NCBI RefSeq assembly: GCF_024168645.1
Contig: NZ_JALJWF010000001.1
Coordinates: forward strand, 310,001 to 374,000
Source: Pseudomonas sp. GGS8
Lineage (GTDB): Bacteria; Pseudomonadota; Gammaproteobacteria; Pseudomonadales; Pseudomonadaceae
Direction of reading: 5' to 3'
Length of the DNA stretch: 64,000 nucleotides
Positions 8,243 to 15,747 of the stretch are shown piece by piece. Under the pieces are notes generated by a model. That model worked only from the letters and a program-made list of their open reading frames with translations, did not search any database and was not told where the DNA came from. Positions within the stretch are counted from its first letter, which is position 1. Each line of letters starts with the position of its first letter. Made by a program: the position numbers and the translations under genes.

Positions 8243-8851
8243 ATGACAGCTCCACAGCGCCTCACCGACCGAAAACGCGAAGCCATCATCCAGGCGGCGA
8301 TTGCCGAATTCCGTACCAACGGTTTCGACATCACCAGCATGGACAAGATCGCCGCCACCGCCGGTGTGTCGAAGCGCACGGTGTACAACCACTTCCCAAG
8401 CAAGGAAGAGTTGTTCGCCGAAATCCTCAATCAGTTATGGACCCGAGTAACGGCCGAACAGGAAACGGCCTACCGCCCTGACCTGCCCCTGCGCGATCAG
8501 CTGCGTCTGATGTTGCAGGCGAAATTGCAGATGCTGGCCGATGACAATTTTCTCGACCTGGCGCGAGTGGCGATTGCCGCCACCATCCACTCTCCCGACC
8601 GTGCGCAGAACATGGTCGCCCGAATGGGTGAGCGCGAAGAAAGTTTGACGGTGTGGATTCGTGCCGCCCAGGCCGATGGCCGATTGAAACCGGTCGCGCC
8701 TGAGTTCGCCGCGCAACAGATTCATGGATTGCTCAAGTCCTTTGCGTTCTGGCCGCAGATCTCCATGGGCCAATCGGGCCTGTCGCCCGACATGCAGCAC
8801 ACCGTGGTGGAGTCGGCGCTGGACATGTTCCTGGCGTGTTATGAGTGCTGA
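8243..8851 (+). CDS. TetR/AcrR family transcriptional repressor
   Basis: 202 residues. The N-terminal HTH is canonical: AIIQAAIAEFRTNGFDITSM, then DKIAATAGVSKRTVYNHFPS and KEELFAEILNQL. The C-terminal 130 residues form the ligand-binding part, resembling the AefR/TetR_C_7 type (PVAPEFAAQQIHGLLKSFAF). The start at 8243 is the first ATG that gives the usual 10-residue arm before helix 1. It is divergent from the MBL hydrolase gene and probably represses that gene and itself through the palindrome at 8149. The inducer is unknown. Confidence 0.9.
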   Translation: MTAPQRLTDRKREAIIQAAIAEFRTNGFDITSMDKIAATAGVSKRTVYNHFPSKEELFAEILNQLWTRVTAEQETAYRPDLPLRDQLRLMLQAKLQMLADDNFLDLARVAIAATIHSPDRAQNMVARMGEREESLTVWIRAAQADGRLKPVAPEFAAQQIHGLLKSFAFWPQISMGQSGLSPDMQHTVVESALDMFLACYEC

Positions 8852-8991
8852 ATCACGCTGCTAAAAATGACAAGGTCCGCCGCTTTATCGCTGATCGATC
8901 GCTCTGAATAAAAACACCGCAATATGTTTCAGAATGAAACTGGTGCTGGGACTATAGTGAGCCTCAGTCCCAGCGCCATGTAGAGAGCACC

Positions 8992-9537
8992 ATGAGCACC
9001 CCGACCCGCGAAACCGAAACAGAACCTACCGGCCCCATCGATCACCTGCGCTTCCATCGCCCTCACGCTCATCTGGCACCCACTTTCGGTACCGACCGTT
9101 TTGCCCTGCGCGCCGAGGCTTTTGCGCGGTTCTTCGGCACGCCGACTTTTCTCGGCGCCCAGACCCTGATTGTGGTGATCTGGATTTGCCTGAACCTGTC
9201 CGGCGTAACCCAATTCGATGTGTACCCCTTCATCCTGCTCAACCTGGCGTTCAGCCTGCAAGCGGCTTATGCCGCACCGCTGATTCTGCTGGCCCAGACG
9301 CGGCAGGCGGCGCGGGACAAAGCCCAGTCCGAAGCCGATGCGCAACACCGAGAAGCTTTGGCCATCGCCAACATTGAACGTCAGGCCCAGGCCGCGCGGA
9401 ACACTGCGCAACTGAAGGAGTTGCTGGAGCAAAATACCCGGCTCACCGAAATCACCAAGACCCTGACCGAACGCATCGAAAGCCTGACGTCGGAAATGCA
9501 TCAACACTTCATCGGCAAGGAGCCACCGAAGGTTTGA
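8992..9537 (+). CDS. DUF1003 membrane protein
   Basis: 181 residues with two adjacent transmembrane segments, about residues 50-75 (FLGAQTLIVVIWICLNLSGV) and 80-100 (PFILLNLAFSLQAAYAAPLI), then LLAQTRQAARDKAQSEADAQ. The charged stretch after the second helix with ...QTRQAARDK is the hallmark of DUF1003. A C-terminal coiled coil (residues 120-170) faces the cytoplasm. Function is unknown; homologues are often called cyclic-nucleotide-binding by transfer, but no such domain is present here. The 3' end overlaps the convergent LysR gene by 29 bases. Confidence 0.85.
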   Translation: MSTPTRETETEPTGPIDHLRFHRPHAHLAPTFGTDRFALRAEAFARFFGTPTFLGAQTLIVVIWICLNLSGVTQFDVYPFILLNLAFSLQAAYAAPLILLAQTRQAARDKAQSEADAQHREALAIANIERQAQAARNTAQLKELLEQNTRLTEITKTLTERIESLTSEMHQHFIGKEPPKV

Positions 9538-10393
9538 TCCGGAGCGCCCGCCCCAACTCGTCGAACAATGTGACCACCGAGCGCAACGCGCGACAGTCCG
9601 GGCGGGTCAGCAGCCACAACGCGGTGTCATAACCGTGCAAGGGCTCGGTCAACGGTTGCAGTCCGTCACCGATCAGAAAGTCCGGCAATGCCGCGACACC
9701 CAATCCAGCCCGCACCAACTCGGTCACCGACAACATGCTGTTGCAGCGATAACCGGGTGTCACACCGGGCAACTGCTGACGCCGCCACGCAACGGTGGGG
9801 TGATCGGGCAGGAAGTCGTCCGGGGCGATCCAGGTCAATGAAGCCAAGTCGTGGGAGTCGACCGATTGCAGATAAGCCGAACTGGCACAGACCCGGTAGG
9901 AAATGTCCGCAAGACGCCGGCCAACCAGATGCTCGGGCGGTGTGCGGGTCAGCCGCAAGGCGATGTCGGCGTCGCGGCGGCTGAGGTTGGCGAAGTCGTT
10001 GGAGGTGCAGAGTTCAATAGTCAACGCCGGGTAAGACGGCATGAATTGCGCCAGCGCCGGCAGCAGTAGACTTTGCAGGACCGAATCGGTGCAGGTCAGG
10101 CGCACGGTGCCGCTGATGATTTCACCGCCCTGCTCCACGCCGATGCGCGCCGCTTCCAGCGCTTGCTCGGCCCGTTCAGCCTGCTTGGCCAGAGTCTGCG
10201 CCAGGGTGGTCGGCAGGTAACCGGCACGGCTCTTTTCGAACAGTTGCTGGCCCAGCGCGGCTTCCAGTCGGCGCACGGCGCGAAACACCGTCGAGACATC
10301 GACCTTCAACAACGCCGAGGCCCGGGCCAGAGAGCCGCCACGCACGAGGGCGAGGATCAACGACAGATCCGGGTAGTCCAGCCGATAGTGCAC
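9509..10393 (-). CDS. LysR family transcriptional regulator
   Basis: About 294 residues from the GTG at 10393 (VHYRLDYPDLSLILALVRGG), the normal LysR length; a longer frame to 10471 would run over the promoter region of the next gene. The winged HTH is clear (SLARASALLKVDVSTVFRAV, RRLEAALGQQLFEK), followed by an effector domain with IELCTSNDFANLSRRDADIA. It is divergent from the amidotransferase-like gene. A direct repeat AACGCCAAT (10416 and 10437, 21 bases apart) between the two genes is a likely binding region. Confidence 0.87.
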   Translation of the reverse strand: MHYRLDYPDLSLILALVRGGSLARASALLKVDVSTVFRAVRRLEAALGQQLFEKSRAGYLPTTLAQTLAKQAERAEQALEAARIGVEQGGEIISGTVRLTCTDSVLQSLLLPALAQFMPSYPALTIELCTSNDFANLSRRDADIALRLTRTPPEHLVGRRLADISYRVCASSAYLQSVDSHDLASLTWIAPDDFLPDHPTVAWRRQQLPGVTPGYRCNSMLSVTELVRAGLGVAALPDFLIGDGLQPLTEPLHGYDTALWLLTRPDCRALRSVVTLFDELGRALRIKPSVAPCR

Positions 10394-10415
10394 TGATGCA
10401 TTGATCACTTGGGAT

Positions 10416-10445
10416 AACGCCAATATTGATTGCGTGAACGCCAAT
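10416..10445. promoter_or_regulatory. AACGCCAAT direct repeats, likely LysR site
   Basis: Two exact AACGCCAAT copies start at 10416 and 10437, spaced by 21 bases (two helix turns). ATTGATTGCG between them gives partial dyad symmetry (CCAAT/ATTG). They lie between the LysR start and the amidotransferase-like start, 42 bases upstream of the latter. Confidence 0.5.
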
Positions 10446-10486
10446 CTATAGTGGGTGCCAGGAATCAACAAGCGTCGAGGTCACCC

Positions 10487-11194
10487 ATGGAAACCAGCCC
10501 CCTCCGCATCGCCCTGATCGGCGATTACGACCCACAGGTCACCGCCCATCAAGCCATCCCCATCGCCCTCGGCATGGCCGCCGAACACTCAGACCAGAAC
10601 CTACAGTTTCAATGGCTGCCCACCGATCGCATCACCACCGATACGCCGCTGGATGACTTCGATGGTTTCTGGTGCGTACCCGCCAGCCCTTATCGCGACC
10701 TGGATGGCGCGTTACGGGCGATCCGCTTTGCCCGGGAACAGCAGCGACCGTTCCTCGGCACGTGCGGCGGTTTTCAGCACGCGGTGCTGGAGTTCTCCCG
10801 CAACGTTTTGGGTTGGGAAGATGCCGAACACGGCGAGACATCGCCCGACGCGACGCGGGCGTTACTCACGCCGCTGACCTGTGCGTTGGTGGAAGCCGTC
10901 GACAGCATTCACTTGGTTGAAGGCTCGTTGATCGCCAAGGCGTACGAAAACGCTGAGATTCGTGAAGGCTATCACTGCCGTTACGGTGTGAATCCCGAGT
11001 TTGAACGGCAGCTACTGACACAACAGTTGCAGGCGGTTGGCCACGATTCGGCAGGGGGGCTGCGGGCAGTAGAGCTGAAAGATCATCTGTTCTTTGTCGC
11101 AACGCTGTTCCAACCGGAACGCGCCGCGTTCAAGGGCGTGCTACCGCCATTGGTCAAGGCGTTGGTCGAAGCCTGTGCGAGGCAAACGCCATGA
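10487..11194 (+). CDS. Class-I amidotransferase-like protein (CTP synthase C-terminal-related)
   Basis: 235 residues starting METSPLRIALIGDYDPQVTA; an upstream in-frame start at 10430 lies inside the putative operator and is unlikely. The fold is a type-1 glutamine amidotransferase. The nucleophile elbow is FLGTCGGFQHAVLEF (Cys near residue 90), and a C-terminal HLFFVATLFQPER resembles the His/Glu part of the triad (GxQFHPE in true enzymes, weakly conserved here). Databases often label such proteins CTP synthase C-terminal region-related. No synthetase domain is present, so it is not PyrG. It overlaps the downstream monooxygenase start by four bases (ATGA). Substrate unknown. Confidence 0.75.
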   Translation: METSPLRIALIGDYDPQVTAHQAIPIALGMAAEHSDQNLQFQWLPTDRITTDTPLDDFDGFWCVPASPYRDLDGALRAIRFAREQQRPFLGTCGGFQHAVLEFSRNVLGWEDAEHGETSPDATRALLTPLTCALVEAVDSIHLVEGSLIAKAYENAEIREGYHCRYGVNPEFERQLLTQQLQAVGHDSAGGLRAVELKDHLFFVATLFQPERAAFKGVLPPLVKALVEACARQTP

Positions 11195-11514
11195 TCGCCC
11201 AGACACCTGCAGCACCTTACTATGCTGTGATTTTCACCTCGCTGCGCACCGAAGGTGATCACGGTTATGAACAGGCCGCCCAGCGCATGGTGGAACTGGC
11301 CCGTGAGCAACCCGGCTTCCTGGGCGTGGAATCGGCCCGGGGCGCGGATGGGCTCGGGATTACGGTGTCCTACTGGACCAGCGAAGCGGCGATCCTGGCC
11401 TGGAAGCATCATCCCGAGCACAGCGCGATTCGTGAGCGTGGACGGTCGACCTGGTATTCGGCGTGTCATACGCGGGTGTGCAAGGTTGAGCGGGCCTATG
11501 CGTTCAAACAGTAA
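11191..11514 (+). CDS. Antibiotic biosynthesis monooxygenase (ABM) domain protein
   Basis: 107 residues, a single ferredoxin-like ABM domain: PYYAVIFTSLRTEGDHGYEQ, then MVELAREQPGFLGVESARGA and a WKHHPEHSAIRERGRSTWYS end. The family includes heme-degrading and quinone-forming monooxygenases, and many members have no proven activity. The ATGA overlap with the amidotransferase-like gene makes translational coupling nearly certain. The pairing is the main clue to its job; the pathway is unknown. Confidence 0.85.
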   Translation: MIAQTPAAPYYAVIFTSLRTEGDHGYEQAAQRMVELAREQPGFLGVESARGADGLGITVSYWTSEAAILAWKHHPEHSAIRERGRSTWYSACHTRVCKVERAYAFKQ

Positions 11515-11532
11515 ATGATGCGGTGTTCTGAA

Positions 11533-11637
11533 GGCCGTCTTCGCGGGCAAGCCCGCTCCCACAGAGATCTCCTGGGTCCACAAGATTTGTGCCCAACAGG
11601 GATCAAATGTGGGAGCGGGCTTGCCCGCGAAGAGGCC
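11533..11637. repeat. REP doublet (REPIN-like)
   Basis: Inverted copies of TCTTCGCGGGCAAGCCCGCT and its complement, with flanking GGCC, around a spacer of about 50 bases. It lies between the convergent ABM and DUF2025 genes. Confidence 0.9.
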
Positions 11638-11658
11638 AGAGCAGCCACCACAAAACCC

Positions 11659-11985
11659 TCAACCCCGCACCAGACTCCTCATCGCCGAAATCTGCGGCAC
11701 GTCCCGTCGATTCATGTACACCCGTAACGGCTCGGTGATGTTGATCCGGTCATCAATGTTCTGGTCCAGCAGCAACTGGATCAGTTCACGCTTGAGCGTC
11801 ATGGTCTGCTCGGGGCCGGGTGCCCAGACGAATTCACGGGTAGGAATGATGCCGCCGTCGGCCACGTCCATGCCGAAGGCATCTTCGCTGAAGCGCACGA
11901 TGTAGTGGCCGGTCTTGCGATTGAGGCCGACGAAGCCTTTGAGTTGGTCGGCAGCCTGGCAAATGAGCTGGGAAGTGATGCGCAT
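11659..11985 (-). CDS. DUF2025 family protein
   Basis: 108 residues starting MRITSQLICQAADQLKGFVG, with GAGG before the ATG at 11985; the frame to 12162 is non-coding in character. The family is a small, Pseudomonas-centred group with a conserved body (NRKTGHYIVRFSEDAFGMDV and FVWAPGPEQTMTLKRE). There is no signal peptide, so it is cytoplasmic. A structure exists for a relative, but no function is established. The gene stands alone. Confidence 0.85.
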   Translation of the reverse strand: MRITSQLICQAADQLKGFVGLNRKTGHYIVRFSEDAFGMDVADGGIIPTREFVWAPGPEQTMTLKRELIQLLLDQNIDDRINITEPLRVYMNRRDVPQISAMRSLVRG

Positions 11986-12221
11986 GGTAAACCTCACAAA
12001 AGGTCGTAAAGGACCAGTGATTAAGGGTTTACACGCAGGGCAAGCGAACGGGGTTTCCCTCTGCCGGGGAAACGCCTCGACCAAGACTACTGCAAAGAAC
12101 CGCACAAATGCGCTGAAAAAATCTCCTTTAAACACGTTTATGTCGGTCTGGCGATAGCGCAAGCAGTGCTCAGTTGTTAAAAGATACGTCTTTGAAAACC
12201 CATCGCAAAAGGACTTCGACC

Positions 12222-13349
12222 ATGCCTGTCACCTTCACCAAGAGCGCCCTGCTGCTAAGCCTGATGCTCGGCCTCGGCCAGGCACAGGCTACCAACGAAC
12301 CAAGCCCCAGCGCACTGGCAACCCGCCTGGGCATTCCACACCCAGCGGTGATCGCCCACCGTGGCGCGTCTTTCGATGCACCGGAATCTACCGCCGCGGC
12401 CTACAAACTGGCCCGTGACCTGGGTGCCGACTACCTGGAAATGGACCTGCAACGTAGCAAGGATGGCGTGCTGTTCGCCCTGCACGACAACAACCTGCAA
12501 CGCACCACCGACGTCGCCACCAAGTTCCCTGAACGCAAGGACAGCCCGGCCAACGAATTCACCATCGCCGAACTCAAGACCCTGGATGCCGGCAGCTGGT
12601 TCAACACGGCTTACCCGGATCGCGCGCGTCCGGGCTATGCGGGTCTGAAAATTCTGACCCTGGACGAAATCATCGACATCGCCCAAGGCAATCCGCTGCA
12701 CAAGCCTGGCCTGTACATCGAAACCAAAGAGCCGAAGCAGTTTCCCGGCATCGAGCGCGATCTCAAGGATAAATTGCAGGACCGTGGCTGGCTGAGCCCG
12801 GCCGGTTCGAAACTGGCAAAAAGTAATCTGGCGGTCGGCCAGAGCAAAGGCAAAGTCGTGCTGCAAACCTTCGAGAAGAGCAGCCTCGAACTGCTCGAAA
12901 AGGAAATGCCGCAAGTGCCTAAAATCCTGCTGTTGTGGGTCGGTGAAGGCAGCATCGAGCCGAAATCCAAAGTGACGTTCGCCGAGTCCGGTGACAAGGA
13001 CAAAGCGACTTACTACGCCAAACAGGAACCGAAGGACAAAGCCGAGTTCCAGCAATGGGTCGAGTACGCCAAGGCCCAGGGCGCTATCGGCACCGGGCCT
13101 TCTGCCGCGCTGACCAAGGGTGGCGATCAGAGCTATTCGGACCTGGTGAAACCGTGGATGAACCAGTACACCCACGATCAGGGCCTGCTGGTGCACGCCT
13201 ACACCATCGACGATGCCGTGGATTATCAGAAAGTGACGGATGCCGGTGTCGATGGCATCTTCACCAACCGCGCCAGCGAACTGCTGAAGTTCTATAAGCG
13301 CCCGGCGGCGGCGAGTGTTGCGCAGTTGTTGCAGAACAACGGGTATTGA
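12222..13349 (+). CDS. glpQ: Periplasmic glycerophosphodiester phosphodiesterase
   Basis: 375 residues. The start at 12222 has AAGGA upstream and gives a signal peptide (MPVTFTKSALLLSLMLGLGQ, cleaved near AQA). GDPD motifs are present: VIAHRGASFDAPEST with the catalytic His-Arg, YLEMDLQRSKDGVLFALHD (Glu/Asp metal ligands and the second His), and IETKEPKQFPG. The enzyme splits glycerophosphodiesters to glycerol-3-phosphate and an alcohol in the periplasm, supplying phosphate and carbon. The gene is monocistronic here, without glpT. Confidence in the family is high; the gene symbol follows the long GlpQ-type layout. Confidence 0.9.
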   Translation: MPVTFTKSALLLSLMLGLGQAQATNEPSPSALATRLGIPHPAVIAHRGASFDAPESTAAAYKLARDLGADYLEMDLQRSKDGVLFALHDNNLQRTTDVATKFPERKDSPANEFTIAELKTLDAGSWFNTAYPDRARPGYAGLKILTLDEIIDIAQGNPLHKPGLYIETKEPKQFPGIERDLKDKLQDRGWLSPAGSKLAKSNLAVGQSKGKVVLQTFEKSSLELLEKEMPQVPKILLLWVGEGSIEPKSKVTFAESGDKDKATYYAKQEPKDKAEFQQWVEYAKAQGAIGTGPSAALTKGGDQSYSDLVKPWMNQYTHDQGLLVHAYTIDDAVDYQKVTDAGVDGIFTNRASELLKFYKRPAAASVAQLLQNNGY

Positions 13350-13380
13350 TCGGCGCCAGGCACTGCATAGCGTCGTGCCC

Positions 13381-13470
13381 ATCGCGGGCAAGCCACGCTC
13401 CCACACGTTACGTGGCGATCACACTATTGTGGCGTACCACAAATCGGTAGGAGCGAGGCTTGCCCGCGAA
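13381..13470. repeat. REP doublet, diverged
   Basis: ATCGCGGGCAAGCCACGCTC on the left and GAGCGAGGCTTGCCCGCGAA on the right. The middle holds a second small palindrome around TGTGGCG. Located between glpQ and the PepSY gene. Confidence 0.8.
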
Positions 13471-13563
13471 GCTTTTAGCTGACGCCACAGGCAATTAAGG
13501 GTGAATTAAGTTGCGCTGTTTAACCTGATCCCACTTAAACAGCTCCTCCAAGGAAAGAACTTG

Positions 13564-13881
13564 ATGAAAACCTTAACTGCCCTGTTCACCGCTGCCACCC
13601 TGACCCTCACCGCTGGCTTGGCCCAGGCTGATGTTCGCCCGGACTTGATCCCGGGTCTGCTCAAGGATGGCACTATCCTGGACATGCAAAAGCTCAATCA
13701 GGCCGCCCTCGCTGAGCACCCTGGCAGCACCGTCGCCAACATCACCGACACCGAACTCGAGCACACCGCCACTGGTACGTACGTCTACCAGGTGGAAATC
13801 CGCGATGAAAAGGGTGTCGAGTGGGATGTGGACGTCAATGCCAAAACCGGCAAAGTCCTGAGCAACAAACAAGACAAGTGA
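13564..13881 (+). CDS. Secreted PepSY domain protein
   Basis: 105 residues from the ATG at 13564 with GGAAAG upstream. The signal peptide is MKTLTALFTAATLTLTAGLA, cleaved after AQA. The rest is one PepSY domain: LDMQKLNQAALAEHPGSTVA, then TGTYVYQVEIRDEKGVEWDV and a DVNAKTGKVL ending, which is the family signature. PepSY proteins act as periplasmic inhibitors or sensors, often near two-component systems. A histidine kinase gene follows 157 bases downstream, but a strong terminator separates them. Confidence 0.9.
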   Translation: MKTLTALFTAATLTLTAGLAQADVRPDLIPGLLKDGTILDMQKLNQAALAEHPGSTVANITDTELEHTATGTYVYQVEIRDEKGVEWDVDVNAKTGKVLSNKQDK

Positions 13882-13888
13882 TTCCCGT

Positions 13889-13928
13889 GCAAAAAGCTGC
13901 ACGATCTTCGGGTCGTGCGGCTTTTTGC
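13889..13928 (+). terminator. Rho-independent terminator of the PepSY gene
   Basis: GCAAAAAGCTGCACGA, a short loop, then TCGTGCGGCTTTTTGC: a strong GC stem followed by a T run, eight bases after the PepSY stop codon. Confidence 0.9.
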
Positions 13929-14038
13929 ATTCAGCGCCAGGCCTGCTTCCGAAGTCACGAACGAAGTCGCACCAGCCCCGCATAAGCCCGCTAGAATCCT
14001 CAGAGCCATTCGGCAGGTTGAAGCAGAGAACCAGGGAT

Positions 14039-15205
14039 ATGGGGCAAACAGCGGCAGCAGACATCGCCACGATCGGCCGGATCAGCGCGGTGCCGGCGAT
14101 TCTTCAGGTGATCAGTGAGCTGACCGGGCTGCGGTTCGCCGCGGTGGCCCGCGTCAGCGAAAACACCTGGACCGCCTGCGCGGTGCTCGATCGACTGGGT
14201 TTCGGTTTGCAGGTGGGCGATGAACTGGAGCTGATCTCCACGCTGAGCGACGAAATTCGCCAGGGCCGCCAGTCGGTGGTGATCGACAAGGCCAGTGAAG
14301 ACCCGCTCTGCCGCGATCAGCACACGCCTCGCACCTGCCCATTCGAAAGCTACATTGCCGTGCCGATATTGCGCACCGATGGACGCTTTTTCGGCACCCT
14401 CTGCGCCCTCGATCCTGATCCGGTGCCGCTCAAATCCAGCACGATCCCGAACACCATGGAATCGTTCGCCCGGATGCTGGCGCTGCAGATCGAAGCCGAA
14501 GAAAACCTGCAACGGACCGAAGCGGAACATAAAACCACCAAACTGCGCGAACAGTTCATCGCTGTGCTCGGTCATGATCTGCGCAACCCCTTGTTCGCCA
14601 TCAGCGCCGGCGCCGAAATGCTCTTGCGCAAACTCAACGACCCGGCAAACGAGCAACGGGCGCAGCATATCCTCACCAGCGCCCGGCGTGCGACCAAACT
14701 GGTCGACGATGTGCTGGACTTCGCGCGGGGGTCATTGGGTCGCGGCATCCCGGTGACTATAGAGCCGTGCCCGGATTTGGGGGATGCGCTGAGGCATGTG
14801 ATTGCCGAGATCCAGAGCATTCACCCCAAACGCATCATCCAGTCGTCGATCGGCGACCTGAGCGACATGCATTGCGATCGCGAACGGGTCGCGCAGTTGC
14901 TGTCCAACCTGCTGGCGAACGCCGTCGTCCACGGAGATCCCGACGGCCCGGTCGAGGTCAGTGCGCAGGCCAAGGAAGGGCACTTCGTGTTGAGCGTGAA
15001 AAACCAGGGGCTGATTGCCGAAAATGCACTGCCGCACCTGTTCCAGCCCTACTCGCGACCGACCGGCGGAACACCGCAGGCCGGCCTCGGGTTAGGGTTG
15101 TACATTGCCAGCCAGATTGCACAGGCCCATGGCGGCACACTGGAGGTGGAATCGACCGCGCCGCAGGGCACGACGTTTACCTTCAGCTTGCCGCCCAGGA
15201 CTTAA
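14039..15205 (+). CDS. GAF-domain sensor histidine kinase, orphan
   Basis: 388 residues starting MGQTAAADIATIGRISAVPA; an upstream in-frame start at 13925 lies over the terminator. An N-terminal GAF domain (about residues 20-150, ILQVISELTGLRFAAVARVS and FESYIAVPILRTDGRFFGTL) is followed by a HisKA domain with VLGHDLRNPLFAI (phospho-acceptor His179). The HATPase domain carries the N box LLSNLLANAVVHG and the G box GLGLGLYIASQIAQAHGG. There is no membrane segment, so it senses a cytoplasmic signal. No response regulator is adjacent. Its stop overlaps the convergent FlxA-like gene by four bases. Confidence 0.9.
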   Translation: MGQTAAADIATIGRISAVPAILQVISELTGLRFAAVARVSENTWTACAVLDRLGFGLQVGDELELISTLSDEIRQGRQSVVIDKASEDPLCRDQHTPRTCPFESYIAVPILRTDGRFFGTLCALDPDPVPLKSSTIPNTMESFARMLALQIEAEENLQRTEAEHKTTKLREQFIAVLGHDLRNPLFAISAGAEMLLRKLNDPANEQRAQHILTSARRATKLVDDVLDFARGSLGRGIPVTIEPCPDLGDALRHVIAEIQSIHPKRIIQSSIGDLSDMHCDRERVAQLLSNLLANAVVHGDPDGPVEVSAQAKEGHFVLSVKNQGLIAENALPHLFQPYSRPTGGTPQAGLGLGLYIASQIAQAHGGTLEVESTAPQGTTFTFSLPPRT

Positions 15206-15636
15206 GCGGTGGTACTGACCACTGAACCCGAGGTGCTGCCCCCCTCATCCTGCAACGCCTGCAACAATGCCGCCGTCACCGTTTGCACGGAAGCCGACGT
15301 AGCCGCAATTTGCGACTGAGCCGCCGCAACCTCCGCTGCCTTGGCTTCGGAGCTTTCCTGCTTGGCCTGGGCCGCTTGCAGTTGCTGCTGTTGTTCCTGC
15401 AATTGCTTTTGCAGTTCGGCGAGCTGCTTGCGCAGTTCTTTCACCGTATCGGACTCACTGCTGCTGGAGCTGCTTTCGCTCGACGCGGCAGCACCACCGC
15501 CGGCAACCTTGGTGGTGTCGCTGGACGCCTCGGTGGATGCCGCGACAGTGCTGTCTTCGGTGCTGTTGTTGATCGAAACCTGGCTTGAAGAGGTCGACAG
15601 GGTCTGGTTGATCGAAACGGAGCTGATGCTGACCAT
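15202..15636 (-). CDS. Ser-rich coiled-coil protein, FlxA-like
   Basis: 144 residues. The first third is Ser/Thr rich (STSSSQVSINNSTEDSTVAA and ASSESSSSSSES). The centre is a Gln-rich heptad coiled coil (VKELRKQLAELQKQLQEQQQ), and the tail is again small and polar. This layout resembles the FlxA-like family, proteins linked in some enterobacteria to flagellar regulation. No signal peptide. Low-complexity composition makes homology uncertain. Convergent with the histidine kinase and followed upstream by an MCP gene on the same strand. Confidence 0.65.
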   Translation of the reverse strand: MVSISSVSINQTLSTSSSQVSINNSTEDSTVAASTEASSDTTKVAGGGAAASSESSSSSSESDTVKELRKQLAELQKQLQEQQQQLQAAQAKQESSEAKAAEVAAAQSQIAATSASVQTVTAALLQALQDEGGSTSGSVVSTTA

Positions 15637-15701
15637 GGGCGTTATCCAATATGCAGTTTGGGTACATCCGTCATCGTCAGGCGCGGCACGAACTTGAGGG
15701 T

Positions 15702-15740
15702 GACTGTGTACCGACTCGGTAACCGAATCGGTACACAGTC
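15702..15740. other. 18-bp perfect-like hairpin downstream of the MCP gene
   Basis: GACTGTGTACCGACTCGG, TAA, CCGAATCGGTACACAGTC: an inverted repeat of 18 bases per arm with a single mismatch and a three-base loop, eight bases past the MCP stop codon. No T run follows on either strand, so it is not a standard terminator. It is unlike the REP families elsewhere in the window. Confidence 0.7.
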
Positions 15741-15747
15741 CATTTCA

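Noticed and set aside
9509..9537. 29-base overlap of the LysR and DUF1003 genes taken as a possible annotation error
   Set aside because: Both ends fit their families; convergent genes overlapping at the 3' ends are ordinary in compact genomes.
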